Below, one piece after another: positions 1 to 11,085 of a stretch of DNA of 64,000 nucleotides. The position numbers and the translations under genes were made by a program. The stretch is from NCBI RefSeq assembly GCF_039555335.1, contig NC_092642.1, positions 14,766,243 through 14,830,242 on the forward strand, in the 5' to 3' direction. The stretch comes from Amphiura filiformis. Its lineage: Eukaryota; Echinodermata; Ophiuroidea; Amphilepidida; Amphiuridae. Within the stretch, counting starts at the first letter, position 1; each line of letters begins with the position of its first letter. The notes under the pieces were generated by a model. It was given only the letters and a program-made list of their open reading frames with translations, was not told where the DNA came from and ran no database searches.

Positions 1-1513
1 TGACCGAATTGTTAAAATGGGCGATTTTGACTTTATACGTTTGGAAAAACTTTTCTAGACTCCCGGGGAACCCCCTCCGCACCCCAGTACTGCTCATGCA
101 GTATTACAGAAAAATCTGATCAGCTTCACATACATTTTGGCAAACGTTTCTCAAATTCCATAGGGGCCTGGCCCTCGGGTACCCCCTAGGATGGGTTATG
201 CAGCGCTACAGAAATACTTGTTCAGATACACTCACAATGTACGATTTTGACATTCATATTGGCAAACATTTCTCGATTCCAACCCCCGCCCCCTTACGGG
301 TAATGCAGCCATACAGTACACAAAACTTTATCAGCTATTGTAAAAATGGGCAGAAATTGGGTACCCCCTATCCACAGGTTATACAGCGCTATGAAAACGT
401 TATATTAAAAAATCAGTCCCCGCCAAACAAAACATTAAACACATATGACAAACAGATATTGTTCAAGATGCTGACCTTTAATATATGTTGAAGCAATATA
501 TTTTCCATTATAAATCTACACAGCAAATTGAAACTATTATACTATCCTTAATCATACGCTTACATTTCTTGAAACTACCTAAAGCGCTCATTTTAGTGAG
601 AGAATTGTTACACGGGTGAAGACCGGCCATCAAAGATAACCATAGAGGGATGGGGGTTGTTGAGGCCCCTGTGATTTTCATTTTGCTCTTGTGAAGAGCT
701 ACTGCCTTTTTCTTTCCAGACATTTTAACCCCAATTTGAATTTAAAACGCATTTTTTAAAGAATTTCTAGACGATTTAAAATCAATTTTGCTTATACTCT
801 TGTACGTAGCTAGAATTTCCCAAATTTGCATGGGCGCCCTCACATTATGACGTCATATCGACATTATGTGGAGAATGTTTGTACTTATTTTGGTATCACT
901 GGATAGAGGATACCAATAGCTATTACACTAGTACCAAATATAACGGTGTATGATGTTTATAATTGAAAATTAGGCATGTTAGGTGGGGTTGCAACAATCC
1001 CCCTTCGTAGTCCGAGTTACAAAATATGGCTCAGTAGTTCTAGGGTTAAACAGGAATATGAGGGATATGTCTCATACCCCTGATCTATTAAAACAAAATG
1101 TAGAGCAAACCATTATGATCTAATAGTTATAAAATATCAATTACTAGTATATTGGCATAAAAAATAAATCCGCACAGCAGATTGATGTCTTTTTATATAA
1201 TAATAGTATCTTAAATCATACACTTACTATTTATACCTCTTAAAACTATGTAACTTAAGAAACTATAAAAAAAAACTTACTTACTTATTCATATTTAGCC
1301 AATTTCAAGTGTACTACCAAACATCTAAATAGGATATCAAGCCAGTTCCCAAAACACTTGACTTATAACCAAACCAGGTATTGCTAACATTAAAATTTAT
1401 ACTTCGTTGACCAAGGTTTTACATGAACACTATAAATACAAGCTCACTAGCATGACTAGTTTGAGCCCAGGAAGACTATATTAATCAGTCTTGCTGAATA
1501 GTTGGTAAATTTA

Positions 1514-1866
1514 TAGGGGTACTACACCTGTAGTAATTTAGACTATTTTGCATTTTTCTCAAAAATAATAACACACTGGTAACAAAAGTTATGTATATTA
1601 TTGGGGCAAGGAATCCAATTACTACACTGAAATTTAATTGACTCAAGACAAGCGGTTCAGTATATATGATCGGATACGAGGTACATCCTAGCGGTACCTC
1701 ATTTCTTATCCTAAATAACGAACTGCTTGTCTTGTGTCACTGAAATTCCAGTGTAGGAACTGATTCATTGCCCTATATTATACATAACTTTTTTTACCAG
1801 TGTGTTATAAGTTTTTGAGAAAAAGCAAAAATAGTCACAAATTTACCACAGGGGTGTAGTACCCCC
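1514..1866. mobile_element. PIF/Harbinger-like foldback MITE
   Basis: The 353 bp segment is absent from the paralogous position near 43275, where the sequence runs straight from GTAAATTT into AAAAATACAC. The ends are inverted copies (AGGGGTACTACACC and its complement), and the arms continue pairing for about 165 bp with few mismatches, so almost the whole element is a hairpin. TTA is present on both sides (1511-1513 and 1867-1869) but once in the empty site. A 3-bp TTA target duplication is typical of PIF/Harbinger transposons. There is no coding capacity. Confidence 0.8.
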
Positions 1867-3074
1867 TTAAAAATACACACTTGAAATTAACTAAACAGAA
1901 CATTTAAAAAGATAAACAAACATAATGCTAAAATAGAATATCAAAGGACCCTACATTTTATTCTTAATTTATCTGTTTTATTTTTGTCTATATCGGAAGT
2001 TTATAATCTTTGTTTATTATTTAATATCACCACTTCTTATGTGCGAAACTGCTGTATTACGACTTTTTGAGTCTTGTAACTTTAACATAATCATTTTTTC
2101 ATATCTTTAACAAAATCTTTAAAACCAAACGAGTGTGTTATTTTGTACAGTAAGATTCATTCTAATGATTGCCTCTCTTACGGAACCATGTGAAGGAAGT
2201 CAGCAGCAGCATATTTGTGACTATGAACAGATGAATGACAACATTACAGGTAACATTGCCGCTCACAATGCAAAACATTCACATCAAAATATGCAAACGT
2301 AAACGCTAGACATGCTAGATGTCAATGGATAAACTTTAAAGCAATATGATAGTTCGAAATATCACTTGCTTTCTAGTGTTTTCCCATAGAACAATGGTAA
2401 TCAAAATTTGCTGTCCAAAACTTTCAATGTTACAGGAGTTTTTTTTATTACACGTAATAGTGCAATTTCCTGCGCAAAAGAAACACCTCAAAATAACATT
2501 CAAACTATAATCTGTTAACTTATAATCACAATCTTAATGTTTACGCTAACCAATAACCCTAAACCATATACTATGTTCTTTTATCACAATGCTTAAACTA
2601 TTAGCTTCACTGACAACCGTGGCGATGCGGCAGGGTAATTCGCCATTGTTGTTCATCCAGTACCCCGTACCTCGCAGTCGCACCAAGTATTTTAGGATTT
2701 CTATTCGTCTGGGTTAATCTTAAAATGAAAATAGAGAAAATAAGCAAGTAAATACAAACATGTGAAAATAATTTCAACAACAGGACTCAAAAGTAAAAGG
2801 GGAAAAGAAAACACAACAAAATGGATGTGGACGGGAGAATGACAGAAGTATAATATCCATGACCCGATCGACAGCCTCATACCCAATTTCTCTTCATCAA
2901 AGCTGAGATTTTGGGATCATAAGAAATGTCATAAATGTTCTCATTACCCTAGTTAAAGTTGTGGTAACTACGCTGAAATTGTATATCAAATGCGCCGGAG
3001 CAATACAGCTAATTATTATGTTTTGATAAATCCAAGTGTGTGAGAATATTGAATCAAAAACATAATAATGATAA

Positions 3075-3196
3075 AATTGGATGCTTTACGCCCAATATTT
3101 ATTGGTCTCGCTATGAGTTTTAAAATATTGTATGTCTCGTGCAATATTTTAAAACTCATAGCTCGACCAATAAATATGGACTCAACCGATCCAATT
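3075..3196. repeat. Short foldback (hairpin), copy A
   Basis: An inverted repeat of about 55 bp per arm: AATATTTATTGGTC and GAGTTTTAAAATATTG on the left pair with sequence on the right. In copy B (44481-44601) the outer part of the right arm is intact and ends in the complement of GGATGCTTTACG. In copy A that outer stretch is replaced, so this hairpin has decayed. It predates the block duplication. Confidence 0.65.
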
Positions 3197-4628
3197 TTAT
3201 ATCAAAATTTGGACACATACTGCATAAGGCCTCAATTTAAGATATATCTGTTAGATTTGTGGGGTAAGTTATAATAAAACATTTAATAAGTAAAATAACA
3301 TGAAATGTAATTTCGATTTGTAGTGAATATGTCGATTTACGCCGGTGAGATCATTTTGTGAAATTGTCGGGTAACGGGTATTGTTTTGGGCCTCATCATT
3401 TTTTCAGTAGTCTTAACTAGAGATCACTGACAGCACAAGAACTGATAACAATAATCTTTTGATTGAATCGCACTTCCTGCATAATATTCATCATTCATGA
3501 GCTAAGTAAATAAACACTAAATCAATGCCTTTGGTGTTGTACTACCAGCATGCCTAGTGAAACGAAAGCCCAAGAGGTCCACTACTGCAATCAAGATTAC
3601 ATGCATCGCGGAAAAAACTCGACTTCTGAACAAAACCCTCCGATTTCACTTGATGATCTAAAAAAATGGTGTGCACTGCTGGTTATTATTGTCTAAATAA
3701 GCGATTGTGATAGTTGTTTCACATAGCAACTCTGCACCTTGTAGTCCACCATTCCGTTTTAAAGGGAATTTTTATTCGGCTTGGCTGTCTTTAGCTAGCC
3801 TACGGGGCTTTGCCCTGGGGCTTAATCCTATTTCATTGTCTGCCAATGACCCTTATTTTTAGCAGTCCACGGCGAACGACCACCTTGTTTGAAAAAAAAA
3901 TTTCTACACCGATAGACCTCTTAATTCGGTGTTGGCCAATGTCAAAAATGGGGTTATTTTGTATGGGAGCGCCCAAATTTTCACAATTTTACAGTACAAA
4001 ATAGACAAAACTCATTTATTTCGCTCAAATTTCGTCTAAATTTCAATTTTGTGGACTAATTGTTCAAAAAAGGGGGTCATTCAGTGTATGTTACTGAAAA
4101 AACGGGGTCATTGGGTGTAGGATTTGCCAAAAAACAGGGGTCTTTTCATGGGCACATGACATATGTCATTATGGAGTGCCTTCCGGGATCGTTTTACATA
4201 CCGGGTACAGTGATAAAACCTCGACTCCTTCTACGTTGTCCGCACCCGGCATAGATGTTGGATTTGGGTACCTTGGATTACTGTAGTTGAGTTCAGTAAC
4301 AGCTGTTGCGCCCGGTCGTTTAGGATACGCCACACTGTAGAGCTTCCAACTATTGAATAGTAATAATTAAAAACACGGTATAGAGCATTATAACAGGAAA
4401 AGTTGAATTATGCGAAGGGTGACTGGAATTACGTCACGATTTAATTGTATGTATCTTAGGTCCAGACAATGGGCGCCATTAGCGGCCATTTTGCTTTCTA
4501 CGTGTTATTCACGTGTCGTAATTAATATTTTGGTACAAAAATACATTTAATAGTTAACAGATTTACTATTAAATTTTAAGTTCAGCATCTTTAAATATTA
4601 TAAGTTCAGCATACACTCATATGGGTTT

Positions 4629-5293
4629 CCCAGCAAACACAAAAACTTTTTTAAAACGTTTTAAATAAGTTATATTTTGGGTTTTGGTTTAGGTAAAACG
4701 TTTTAATAACATTAAAATGTCGGGTTATATAAAGGTCATGAAATCGTTTTAAAACGTTTTGTATGAAAACACACTACAACAATATTTTTAAAATGTTTTC
4801 GAAATGTTATTGTAAACTATTTTTGCAAACATTTTTGGCCAAATATTTTGTCAACATTTAAATAACATTATATTAAAATATTTGCACCCAGCAAACACAG
4901 AAATGTTCTTAAAATGTGTTTTACAAAACGTTTTAATAACATTTAAATGTCGGGTTATATAAAGGCCGTGAAAACATTTTAAAAACGTTATTGTAATATT
5001 TTTTCAACCCCAAAACAACATTCTGTTTAGAATGATTTGTACCAAGTTTTCAAAAATGTTTTTGGAATGTTATTAAAACATTTTTATACCCTTTATATAA
5101 CCCGACATTTAAATGTTTTCTGTAAAACATTTGTGTTTACTGTGCAGTAAATTACCAACAAAATGTTATTTAATGTTATGAAAACGTTTTATACCATTAA
5201 TGTACCCTTTACATAACCCGACATTTAAAGGTTTTCTGACAACCTTTTATAACCTTTTGCGAATGATGTCGAGAACGTTTTGTGTTTGCTGGG
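4629..5293. mobile_element. CAGCAAACAC-ended foldback MITE (compound)
   Basis: The segment begins CCCAGCAAACACAAAA and ends with the inverse complement. It is absent from the corresponding site in copy B near 46240, where GGGTCTGTTATTTC is uninterrupted. The interior holds several direct and inverted copies of a motif containing ATGTCGGGTTATATAAAGG and AAAACGTTTTAA. A second internal CCCAGCAAACAC start near 4887 suggests one copy nested in another. The target duplication is short and ambiguous (TT or GGGTT). A related fragment lies at 40640-40790. It is non-coding, and the superfamily is not assigned. Confidence 0.7.
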
Positions 5294-5499
5294 TTGTTAT
5301 TTCAAAATAAGTAAAATTTGAAAATCAGTGATAAATGAAAGTTGCTGTTCAAATTAAATATGCAGGGCCTTTTCGGTGACAGATCGAATGGAATAATAAG
5401 GGATCTTTGGATGACAGAGCATGTGTTCGAGAAAGGTGTCTTTGGGTGACAGCGATTTGAAGGGTTAAAACAGCCGTACATGTATATACAACATAGGCC

Positions 5500-5640
5500 C
5501 CGGGTTATGGTTGCAAATGTTATAGGATTAGAGTTAAGGGTAGGTAGCAAGGGTAGGGTTATGGTTATGTGTAGGGTTAAGATAAAGGCTTAGGTTATGA
5601 AGTTTAGGGTTAGGATAAGGGGTTAGGGTTCTATGTTATT
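5500..5640. repeat. Degenerate GGGTTA-rich tract
   Basis: The tract repeats variants of GGGTTA/GGTTATG (for example TAGGGTTATGGTTATG). The same tract is present in copy B at 46455-46590. It is too degenerate and too short to be a telomere, and reads as an interstitial telomere-like or simple repeat that predates the duplication. Confidence 0.5.
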
Positions 5641-6299
5641 GGGCTTTATCGACCCGTAACCACCCGAGTAGATTGGGCCTAGTGTATGCCTATAAATAAT
5701 AATAGTCCGACGTTTTCCGTTTAGTGTTCAAGGCTCTGTTTTGGTTCTCAATATTTCTCAACGCGCACTCGCACAGTCGACGTCGGACTATATTCTACAT
5801 AACCTTCACGGATTACTCGACTACTCACTTTTTTCTTCCATTTACCACTGCAGACTTGATGCGGCCTTGAATGTCGGACGTATTGTCATCTTTACACGTA
5901 AACACATGTTTTCTGCCAGAGTACTTTTCACCTTCATAAAGAGTGACCTGTAAACAAACCATAAGATCATAAAGTTATGTGTCAAATTTGCTCTTTTAGG
6001 GCGCCCTCTTGAAGTTGCAAATTTGTTCAATTTTCGGCTTTGCTAGATTTACTTTGCATATGTTTTGTTTAAAAGTACGTGCTAGAATAAACAACACAAC
6101 TAACTTGGTTTTGATTTTATTATTGTTTACTACTATGCATTGGAGGCAAGTAAAGTATACTGCGCCAAAACGAATCCTTACACTTGGAAAAAAATCCTAA
6201 TTTTAAAACTAAAACCTGCACATTATAACACCCCCATTGAATCCGGTGTGTGTGATCTCAAGAAGTAAAATTACAAGCATTTAATTAAGGTCCTGTTTT

Positions 6300-6620
6300 A
6301 GAATAAATACAAATTTTATGGCAAATTCATAAAATTGATATTTTTTTGACATTTAACAGTCCTTGAAGTATAAAACTTAAGTGTATGTAGCTGGGATGGG
6401 AGGACAAGCCGTCCGTGATTTGAAAATTTTGACCTTTCGTATTGAAAATATAGATTTCTTCACAAAAGGAATTCTCGACCGACCGACCTTACTGGGCAAG
6501 TCCATCTGCCAGTACAACATGTTATTAAAAAGAATTAAAAAAGAATAAGAAACAAGGTCATATGAAGCAGTCCCCTGCGCAATATACATCGTGTGGGAAT
6601 TTCCTTGCGTGAATGAAAAC
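6300..6620. mobile_element. Fragment of the 11913-12580 foldback family
   Basis: The order CAAATTCATAAAATTGAT, TTTAACAGTCCTTGAAGT, GTGTATGTAGCTGGGA and TTTTGACCTTTCGTATTG matches one arm of the foldback element at 11913-12580. The corresponding place in copy B (47290-47500) also has it. It is a partial, non-coding copy. Confidence 0.55.
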
Positions 6621-7131
6621 ACGGAAATGTATTTCGTTTAATCATAGACCCTGACAGGGTCTACGGTTTAAAAAAAAAAACTTATATTATATTTACCTTA
6701 ATTTCGTCGTCTGGATGTGACTATGAAGAGGAAGAAGAAAATAAAGCGTGTTACTTGAAGGTTGTCTCAAGGGTTTCATAATAATGTTGTCTCTGATAGA
6801 ACTATACTGTATCGGGAAATTTAATGTTTGAATATTTTAATGTCTGAACAAAACAGAACTAAATCACGTAAATTGACAACTGCCCGAAAAGTTGTTGAAT
6901 AATAACAATTTTGACAATCACACCTCTAACTCCATTCCACCACAAGGGCATTTCCCTGATTCTACAAGCATTATTCTTTTTTTACATACATGTTCAGGTA
7001 AAAAAAATCTTTCAGTTGGGCGTAACCCAACCGCCCCTAGACGTTTCTTAACCTAACCGCCTAAGGGCTTTTTGGCGACGGGAAGGGAAAGAAGGAAGGA
7101 ATAAAGAGAGAAAACAAAGAAAGAAGTTGTT

Positions 7132-7213
7132 TGCTCTGGGTGGGATTCGAACCCGAGACCCCTGGGCCTCGCTGGCCAGCGAAACCGTGCATTATATCAC
7201 TTACACGAACAGC
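7132..7213 (-). other. tRNA-like sequence, possible tRNA-derived SINE head
   Basis: On the minus strand there is a perfect Pol III B-box core (GGTTCGAATCC), preceded by an A-box-like stretch (TAAGTGATATAATGCACG) and a central palindrome TCGCTGGCCAGCGA. The acceptor-stem ends pair only at the outermost three positions and the T-stem is imperfect. I read it as a tRNA-related repeat head rather than a functional tRNA. A pyrimidine-rich tail follows on the same strand. Confidence 0.4.
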
Positions 7214-7263
7214 GCATATATCAAGTAGTATCAACAGTAGCGTAGCCAGCGGGGCGGGAGGCA

Positions 7264-7420
7264 GCTAAAATGGGGACGGAGAAGCGGGAAAATGGGGAAG
7301 ACGAGAAGAAGGAGAGAAAAGAGACAAAGAAGGGGAAGGAAAGAGAGAAGAGAGAAAGGGGAGAGGGAGAAAGAGAAGGGAAAGGGGAGAAAGGGGGAAA
7401 AGAGAAAATGGAAAAATAGA
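7264..7420 (+). repeat. Polypurine tract of about 155 bp
   Basis: The plus strand is almost entirely G and A (GGGAAAGGGGAGAAAGGG and similar). Open frames that run through it on the minus strand are S/P/F-rich artefacts of the low-complexity sequence. It lies in the segment where gene A should have its second-domain exons. Confidence 0.75.
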
Positions 7421-7499
7421 ATTTAAAAAAAAATTGAAATTTTGTTTGAAATTTTTCTTCTCGATTCAAAATGGCGGAATTTTTGGTTGCATTTCAAAA

Positions 7500-7622
7500 G
7501 TTTCCGGTTGACCTTTAACCACTTTAGGTTGACATTTGACCACTTCCGGTTGACCTCATGACCCATGAACCAGAAGTGACCTCGTGATCTTGGACCTGGG
7601 TTGACCTTTGACCTCATGAACA
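7500..7622. repeat. Short tandem GGTTGACCTTTGACC-type repeats
   Basis: Several imperfect units contain GGTTGACCTTT, GGTTGACATTTGACC and GGTTGACCTTTGACCTC, with an AGGTCA-type half-site in each. They resemble the larger arrays at 32690-33630 and 38260-39080. No gene is present. Confidence 0.5.
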
Positions 7623-7746
7623 TTAAGTAGGCCCTAAAGGCGAACTTACTACTTATGGAATTCAATACCAACCCGTATGCTCTTTTAATGCTGAATGTTA
7701 TCATGGTTATTCAGTTAACTAGTAGTAGTAAATCGTCGTAACTTAC

Positions 7747-7873
7747 GTCTAGTCTCTTTAAGGAAGACAGTTGGTGGGCCCAATCGGAATGCCAGCTCTG
7801 CCAATTGGGGTAGTCACCCTCTTCCAATACCCATTGATGCCCCGTATATTGTGTCTCCTGATAACCGACCCAT
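7747..7873 (-). CDS. Gene A exon, Greek-key motif 2
   Basis: 127 bp between the acceptor CTTATAG and the donor GTAAGT. The product contains WVGYQETQYTG, LEEGDYPNWQSWHSDW and LSSLKRLD. The LEEGxYPxWQS core is shared with the matching exon of gene B (56151-56280). It ends in phase 0. Confidence 0.8.
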
Positions 7874-8834
7874 CTATAAGAAGGAATCGCACAAAGATGG
7901 AATGACAAATAGAAAGAGGAACTCATACACGAAAGTGTCGGGATGGACTTCGGTGACAATCGGAGGAAAGGGGGATCAAAAGGAGTCATTCAATGAAAAT
8001 TGTGCAAATAAAAATCACTGATAACACCTAATAAACACTTCAAAGTGTTTATTTCTGTAGTTTAAAGGTATAGGAGGTGTTGCTAACACTAACACCAATG
8101 AGTATCCAACATCGGTTTCCCCCTTTAGTTTCCGTGTTTTGTGCTGCCATACAAACAAACGTAAACAAAATCATATTTACTTACAGGCTGCCGATAACTT
8201 TGAGAGAACCGATGATATTGTCAAACTCAAACAACCCCAGATCCGGGACGTTCTCAGTAAATGTACGTGTATCTCCCGTAAAGTTTTCACCTGCGTAGGC
8301 GATCATCTATGTAGATAGATCACAATCAGACATTAAACAATAAAAGAATACAAACATTAAACAATAAAGAAATATAAACTCAGGCGGACAATTATTATGG
8401 TATAAAAATATAAAACACGGGAGGAAGAAACATATTAAATGACATTGAAAAATATCATTTTGCTGACATCGAACTTTTGCCATGTTCAAAGACTTTTGTC
8501 TGACACGGCGTTTATTTTATAGGCCTATTGGTCTAACGGCTCGCATCCAAACACTTTACTTGGAAAACTACTTGTAACAATGTCGAAGATGGTCGTAATC
8601 AAAAATACGACGCGAACTAACTCTCTCGCCTGATTTGGTTTTCTGTCCTGTCTTAATTTTAGCATTAATATCTGAGATAGGCCCCACTGGGTATATTAAT
8701 CTCAGTTAATATTATACATTTTTAAAATAATTGAGAAAGTTATCATTCGAGGTTAGTTAATTTAGGCCCTATATTATCATGAAGAATTAAACACTAAAGG
8801 TGAAACTATTACTTACTTTTCCATCAGTCGTCAT
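7747..8834 (-). CDS. Beta/gamma-crystallin paralogue A, first domain only (partial or pseudogene)
   Basis: Three coding exons splice on the minus strand: 8834-8817, 8306-8185 and 7873-7747. Each ends in GTAAGT and the two internal ones begin after TAG. The joined product starts MTTDGK and continues into two Greek-key motifs, YAGENFTG and YQETQYTG, both fitting the family pattern aromatic-x4-aromatic-x-G. Family members are compact structural or Ca2+-binding proteins. In motif 1 the Ca2+ signature reads DNIIGS and in motif 2 AHQLSS, so both canonical sites look impaired, unlike gene B. Exon 3 ends in phase 0 with a good donor, but no exon for a second domain exists between 7747 and the left edge. 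Either this is a truncated gene or it splices to an exon outside the window. It keeps about 45% amino-acid identity to gene B over the two motifs, by eye. Confidence 0.75.
8185..8306 (-). CDS. Gene A exon, Greek-key motif 1
   Basis: 122 bp between an AG acceptor (CTACATAG) and the donor GTAAGT. It encodes MIAYAGENFTGD through FDNIIGSLKVIGS and ends in phase 2. The conserved YxxxxFxG and the SLKV strand are visible. The plus-strand open frame over this stretch is a shadow. Confidence 0.75.
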
Positions 8835-8861
8835 GGTGTTTTGTTCTTCTGTCTTCCTTTA
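8817..8861 (-). CDS. Gene A exon with start codon
   Basis: The exon follows the acceptor TTATCCAG and contains the ATG at 8834-8832, six codons (MTTDGK), and the donor GTAAGT at 8816-8811. It aligns with 59402-59452 of gene B, including the untranslated AAGGAAGACA stretch before the ATG. Too short to be found as an open frame, it was recognised by this alignment and by the in-phase join to the next exon. Confidence 0.7.
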
Positions 8862-9227
8862 CTGGATAAAATTGTAAAAAATCTAATCAACTTATGTTAC
8901 CAGATCAATGAGGGTAATATCGTCAAAGTCGTTTTAGAGTTATTAGCTAATCTATCATTCCACGTTGTTTTCAAACAATCATGCTTTCTTACATGTCACA
9001 TTTTGATGGCATTTACATCAAATTAAAAGTTCTTTATCATGATGTCAAACTCTAAAAATTGAATTTGTACGACGTGCTCATTTTGCCTGATCGCGTCACA
9101 TTGTACGATTTGGAATCGCGTTTTAAGTTTAAAGTGGGTCGGAGGGGAGCAAAACCTTCTGGAGTTTGCACTCAAACATTGCGACAAATAAAGCTGGCAC
9201 ATAATAGGAATGGTATGGCTCTATAAG

Positions 9228-9646
9228 CAGGGGCGTAGCCAGCTTTCTTGGTCAGGGGGGGCAAAATAAAATTTTGGGGGCACAGAAGAAAAAAATTGCA
9301 GTTGCATCATGCAATACATAGAGACTGTATGTCTTCGAGCTTCCCGAAAAGGGCCTTATTGGGATAATGTGCGCACGTAGCGCGAAAAAAATGGTATTTT
9401 ACACTATTTTCGCCCATTATCCGGCTAAAAAAGGGCTTTATTGTTACAATTTGCGCGCGTAGCGCGGAAAATTTTTGTATTTTACACTATTTTGGCCCTG
9501 AATTTTGCTAGAAAAGGGCTCCTTGCCCTTTTCTTTTCCTTTGCCCTCCTGATTTTCTCTCTCATTTTTTTTTGTCAGAGGGGCACTTTTTCTTTCATTT
9601 TTTGTCAGGGGGCACTCTGCCCCACCTGCCCCCCCCGCTGGCTACT
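9228..9646. mobile_element. hAT-like MITE, GGCGTAGCCAGC family (copy 1)
   Basis: It starts CAGGGGCGTAGCCAGC and ends GCTGGCTACTA, a degraded inverse of the start. The body matches 56318-56740 closely, including GGCCTTATTGGGAT and GCGCGCGTAGCGCGGAAA. It lies in an intron of gene A. The second copy has a clear 8-bp target duplication, so hAT affiliation is inferred from that copy. Confidence 0.7.
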
Positions 9647-9654
9647 AATACCAA

Positions 9655-10015
9655 GGCTTGATATATGGGGTATATTTTTCTTTTAATATAAATGGTAATT
9701 TTTTTTTAAATAAAGATTATGGTTGTTCGAACATTTTGAGTCAAAATTTTTTACTCTCAAATTCTGAATTCTGATGACTTAGTTGGATTTCTTACGTCAT
9801 TTAGAATACACATATTGTATTTTTTGTTTTTGACGTTGTTAATTAAATTTGAAATAAATTCCAAACATTTGGTACCAAATGTGATCCCTCCTGCATCCTT
9901 AAGAATTTTGGAAGCAAATTCATTAGCGAATTTGCCCAATAGTTTATGTTACACCCTGCTTTCTATTCTTCTCACATCATGATATTTACATCAAAATTAA
10001 CTATATAGAGAGATG
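9655..10015. repeat. Dispersed repeat matching the flanks of the LTR element
   Basis: This stretch matches 19605-19709 and then 28458-28665. Shared anchors are GGTTGTT-GAACATTTTGAG on one side and CCAAACATTTGGTACCAAAT and GCCCAATAGTTTATGTTACA on the other. It is therefore an uninterrupted relative of the sequence into which the LTR retrotransposon inserted. It is non-coding. Confidence 0.75.
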
Positions 10016-10104
10016 TGATGTTCCATACGCAGCCCGTGTATTTAAACGTACGTATATACGCACGTTTAAACATTTATTGGCTGTATATCGTCAACCAACA
10101 ATTT

Positions 10105-10922
10105 TGGATATTCATTCATTCATTCATCTTTATTTCATTCAAATATAAAATATAGCAGCACAACAATTAAACACATACATTGAATGAGGAGGTTCTCGGA
10201 AGGCCGGATGGCCTGTATTAAGAACCCCCTGTCCTAACAAAAAAGGTTTCAAATTAACAACAACAACAACATATACCGCAAAATGTCAATACACAACCCC
10301 CCCCCCCTCATTTACCCTATTAACAAAAACCAAAAAAACCTGTTTTGTGATCAAGAATATGCAAGAATTTACCGAGATAAATTCAATACTACATTAACTA
10401 TATAACAGATAATACGATACACAATTAAAATATTTCAAGCCGTACAAGGAAATTAGATAAAATACTAAATGTAATTAAGAATAATATTATCTTTCACTTT
10501 GGTTTTAAAATGCTTGGTCGTCTTTATAGTCTTCATATGTTTCTCAAGTGAATTCCACTTAATTGGGCCCGCTGTTTTTAAAGTTTTATGAGCGAAATTC
10601 GTTTTAATTTTAGGAACCTGGTAATCTTCATTATTTCTCGTGTGGTACTTGTGCAGAGTACTCTGTCTAACAAAATACTTTTGAAATGCTTCTGGAAGTT
10701 GATTGGTAAAATGTTTGTACATAAAAGTACTTAATTCAAGATCATAGGTATCGTAGACATTAAGTACTTTATAGTTCTCAAAGAGAGGAGCTGAATGACT
10801 TAGGTAATGACTATATTTGATACAATTCGAAGTGCCCGCTTTTGCAGCTTGAAAAGTTTATCTAAGTATGTTTTACAAGTGCTGCCCCATGATATAATAC
10901 CGTAATTAAAAAGTACAAATCA
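10105..10922 (-). pseudogene. Non-LTR retrotransposon (LINE) 3' fragment
   Basis: On the minus strand the first piece (about 10922-10800) reads YGIISWGSTCKTYL...LQKRALRIV, typical of the thumb region after the reverse transcriptase core of Jockey/CR1-type LINEs. After stops and a frame change, 10722-10465 gives HKYHTRNN, VPKIKTN and GPIKWNSLEKHM, the usual C-terminal xTRxx...GPxxWNxL signature. The element ends in (GAAT)n at 10105-10128, a typical LINE tail. It is broken and 5'-truncated, and lies in the first intron of gene A directly next to the splice donor of the untranslated exon. Confidence 0.75.
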
Positions 10923-10930
10923 TACTTACC

Positions 10931-11085
10931 ACAATATTAAGAACAGTTGATTGCAACAACAGTTTGTTGTAAGGCTGAGACGACGGGACAAGACTGTAAT
11001 GATACTAAGACGATTGTTGTGAAACTGATCGACTGTGAGACTGAGACAGTTGTGAGGCTGTGAAGATTGTGAGACTGAGCCTGAG
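10931..11085 (-). other. Gene A 5' untranslated exon (predicted)
   Basis: It aligns with 61206-61330 of gene B. Both contain repeated CTCACAA / AGTCTCACA units (CAGCCTCACAACTGTCTCAG) and both end in a donor, here GTGGTAAGTATG at 10930-10925. The start is not defined by sequence, and the upper boundary is set by the TATA-like position in gene B. It contains no open frame, which fits a leader exon. Confidence 0.55.

Larger units (their letters stand above)
1..7048. repeat. 7 kb duplicated block, copy A
   Basis: This block matches 42088-49510 in the same orientation and order, at roughly 90% or better by eye. Sample match: around 3001 and 44405 both read through AGCTAATTATTATGTTTTG. The copy continues past the left edge of the window. 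Compared with copy B it contains two extra insertions (1514-1866 and 4629-5293) and lacks the 1.46 kb hAT-like element of copy B. I find no long open frame with recognisable domains, so outside the sub-features listed I see only non-coding or repeat sequence. Confidence 0.9.

Noticed and set aside
4060..4254. Open frame conserved in both blocks (64 codons, with a related frame at 45658-45873)
   Set aside because: Conservation is equally high in non-coding sequence around it and indels shift the frame between copies.
5500..5640. GGGTTA-rich stretch as a telomere or subtelomere
   Set aside because: The units are degenerate, only about 140 bp long and occur inside a duplicated interior block, so an interstitial simple repeat is the simpler reading.
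7132..7213. Functional tRNA gene
   Set aside because: The B-box is perfect, but the acceptor stem and T-stem do not pair properly and no clean anticodon loop can be drawn.
7221..7469. Minus-strand open frame rich in Ser, Pro and Phe
   Set aside because: It is a translation of the polypurine tract complement, with no conserved residues.
8077..8298. Plus-strand open frame
   Set aside because: It is the antisense shadow of the crystallin motif 1 exon on the minus strand.
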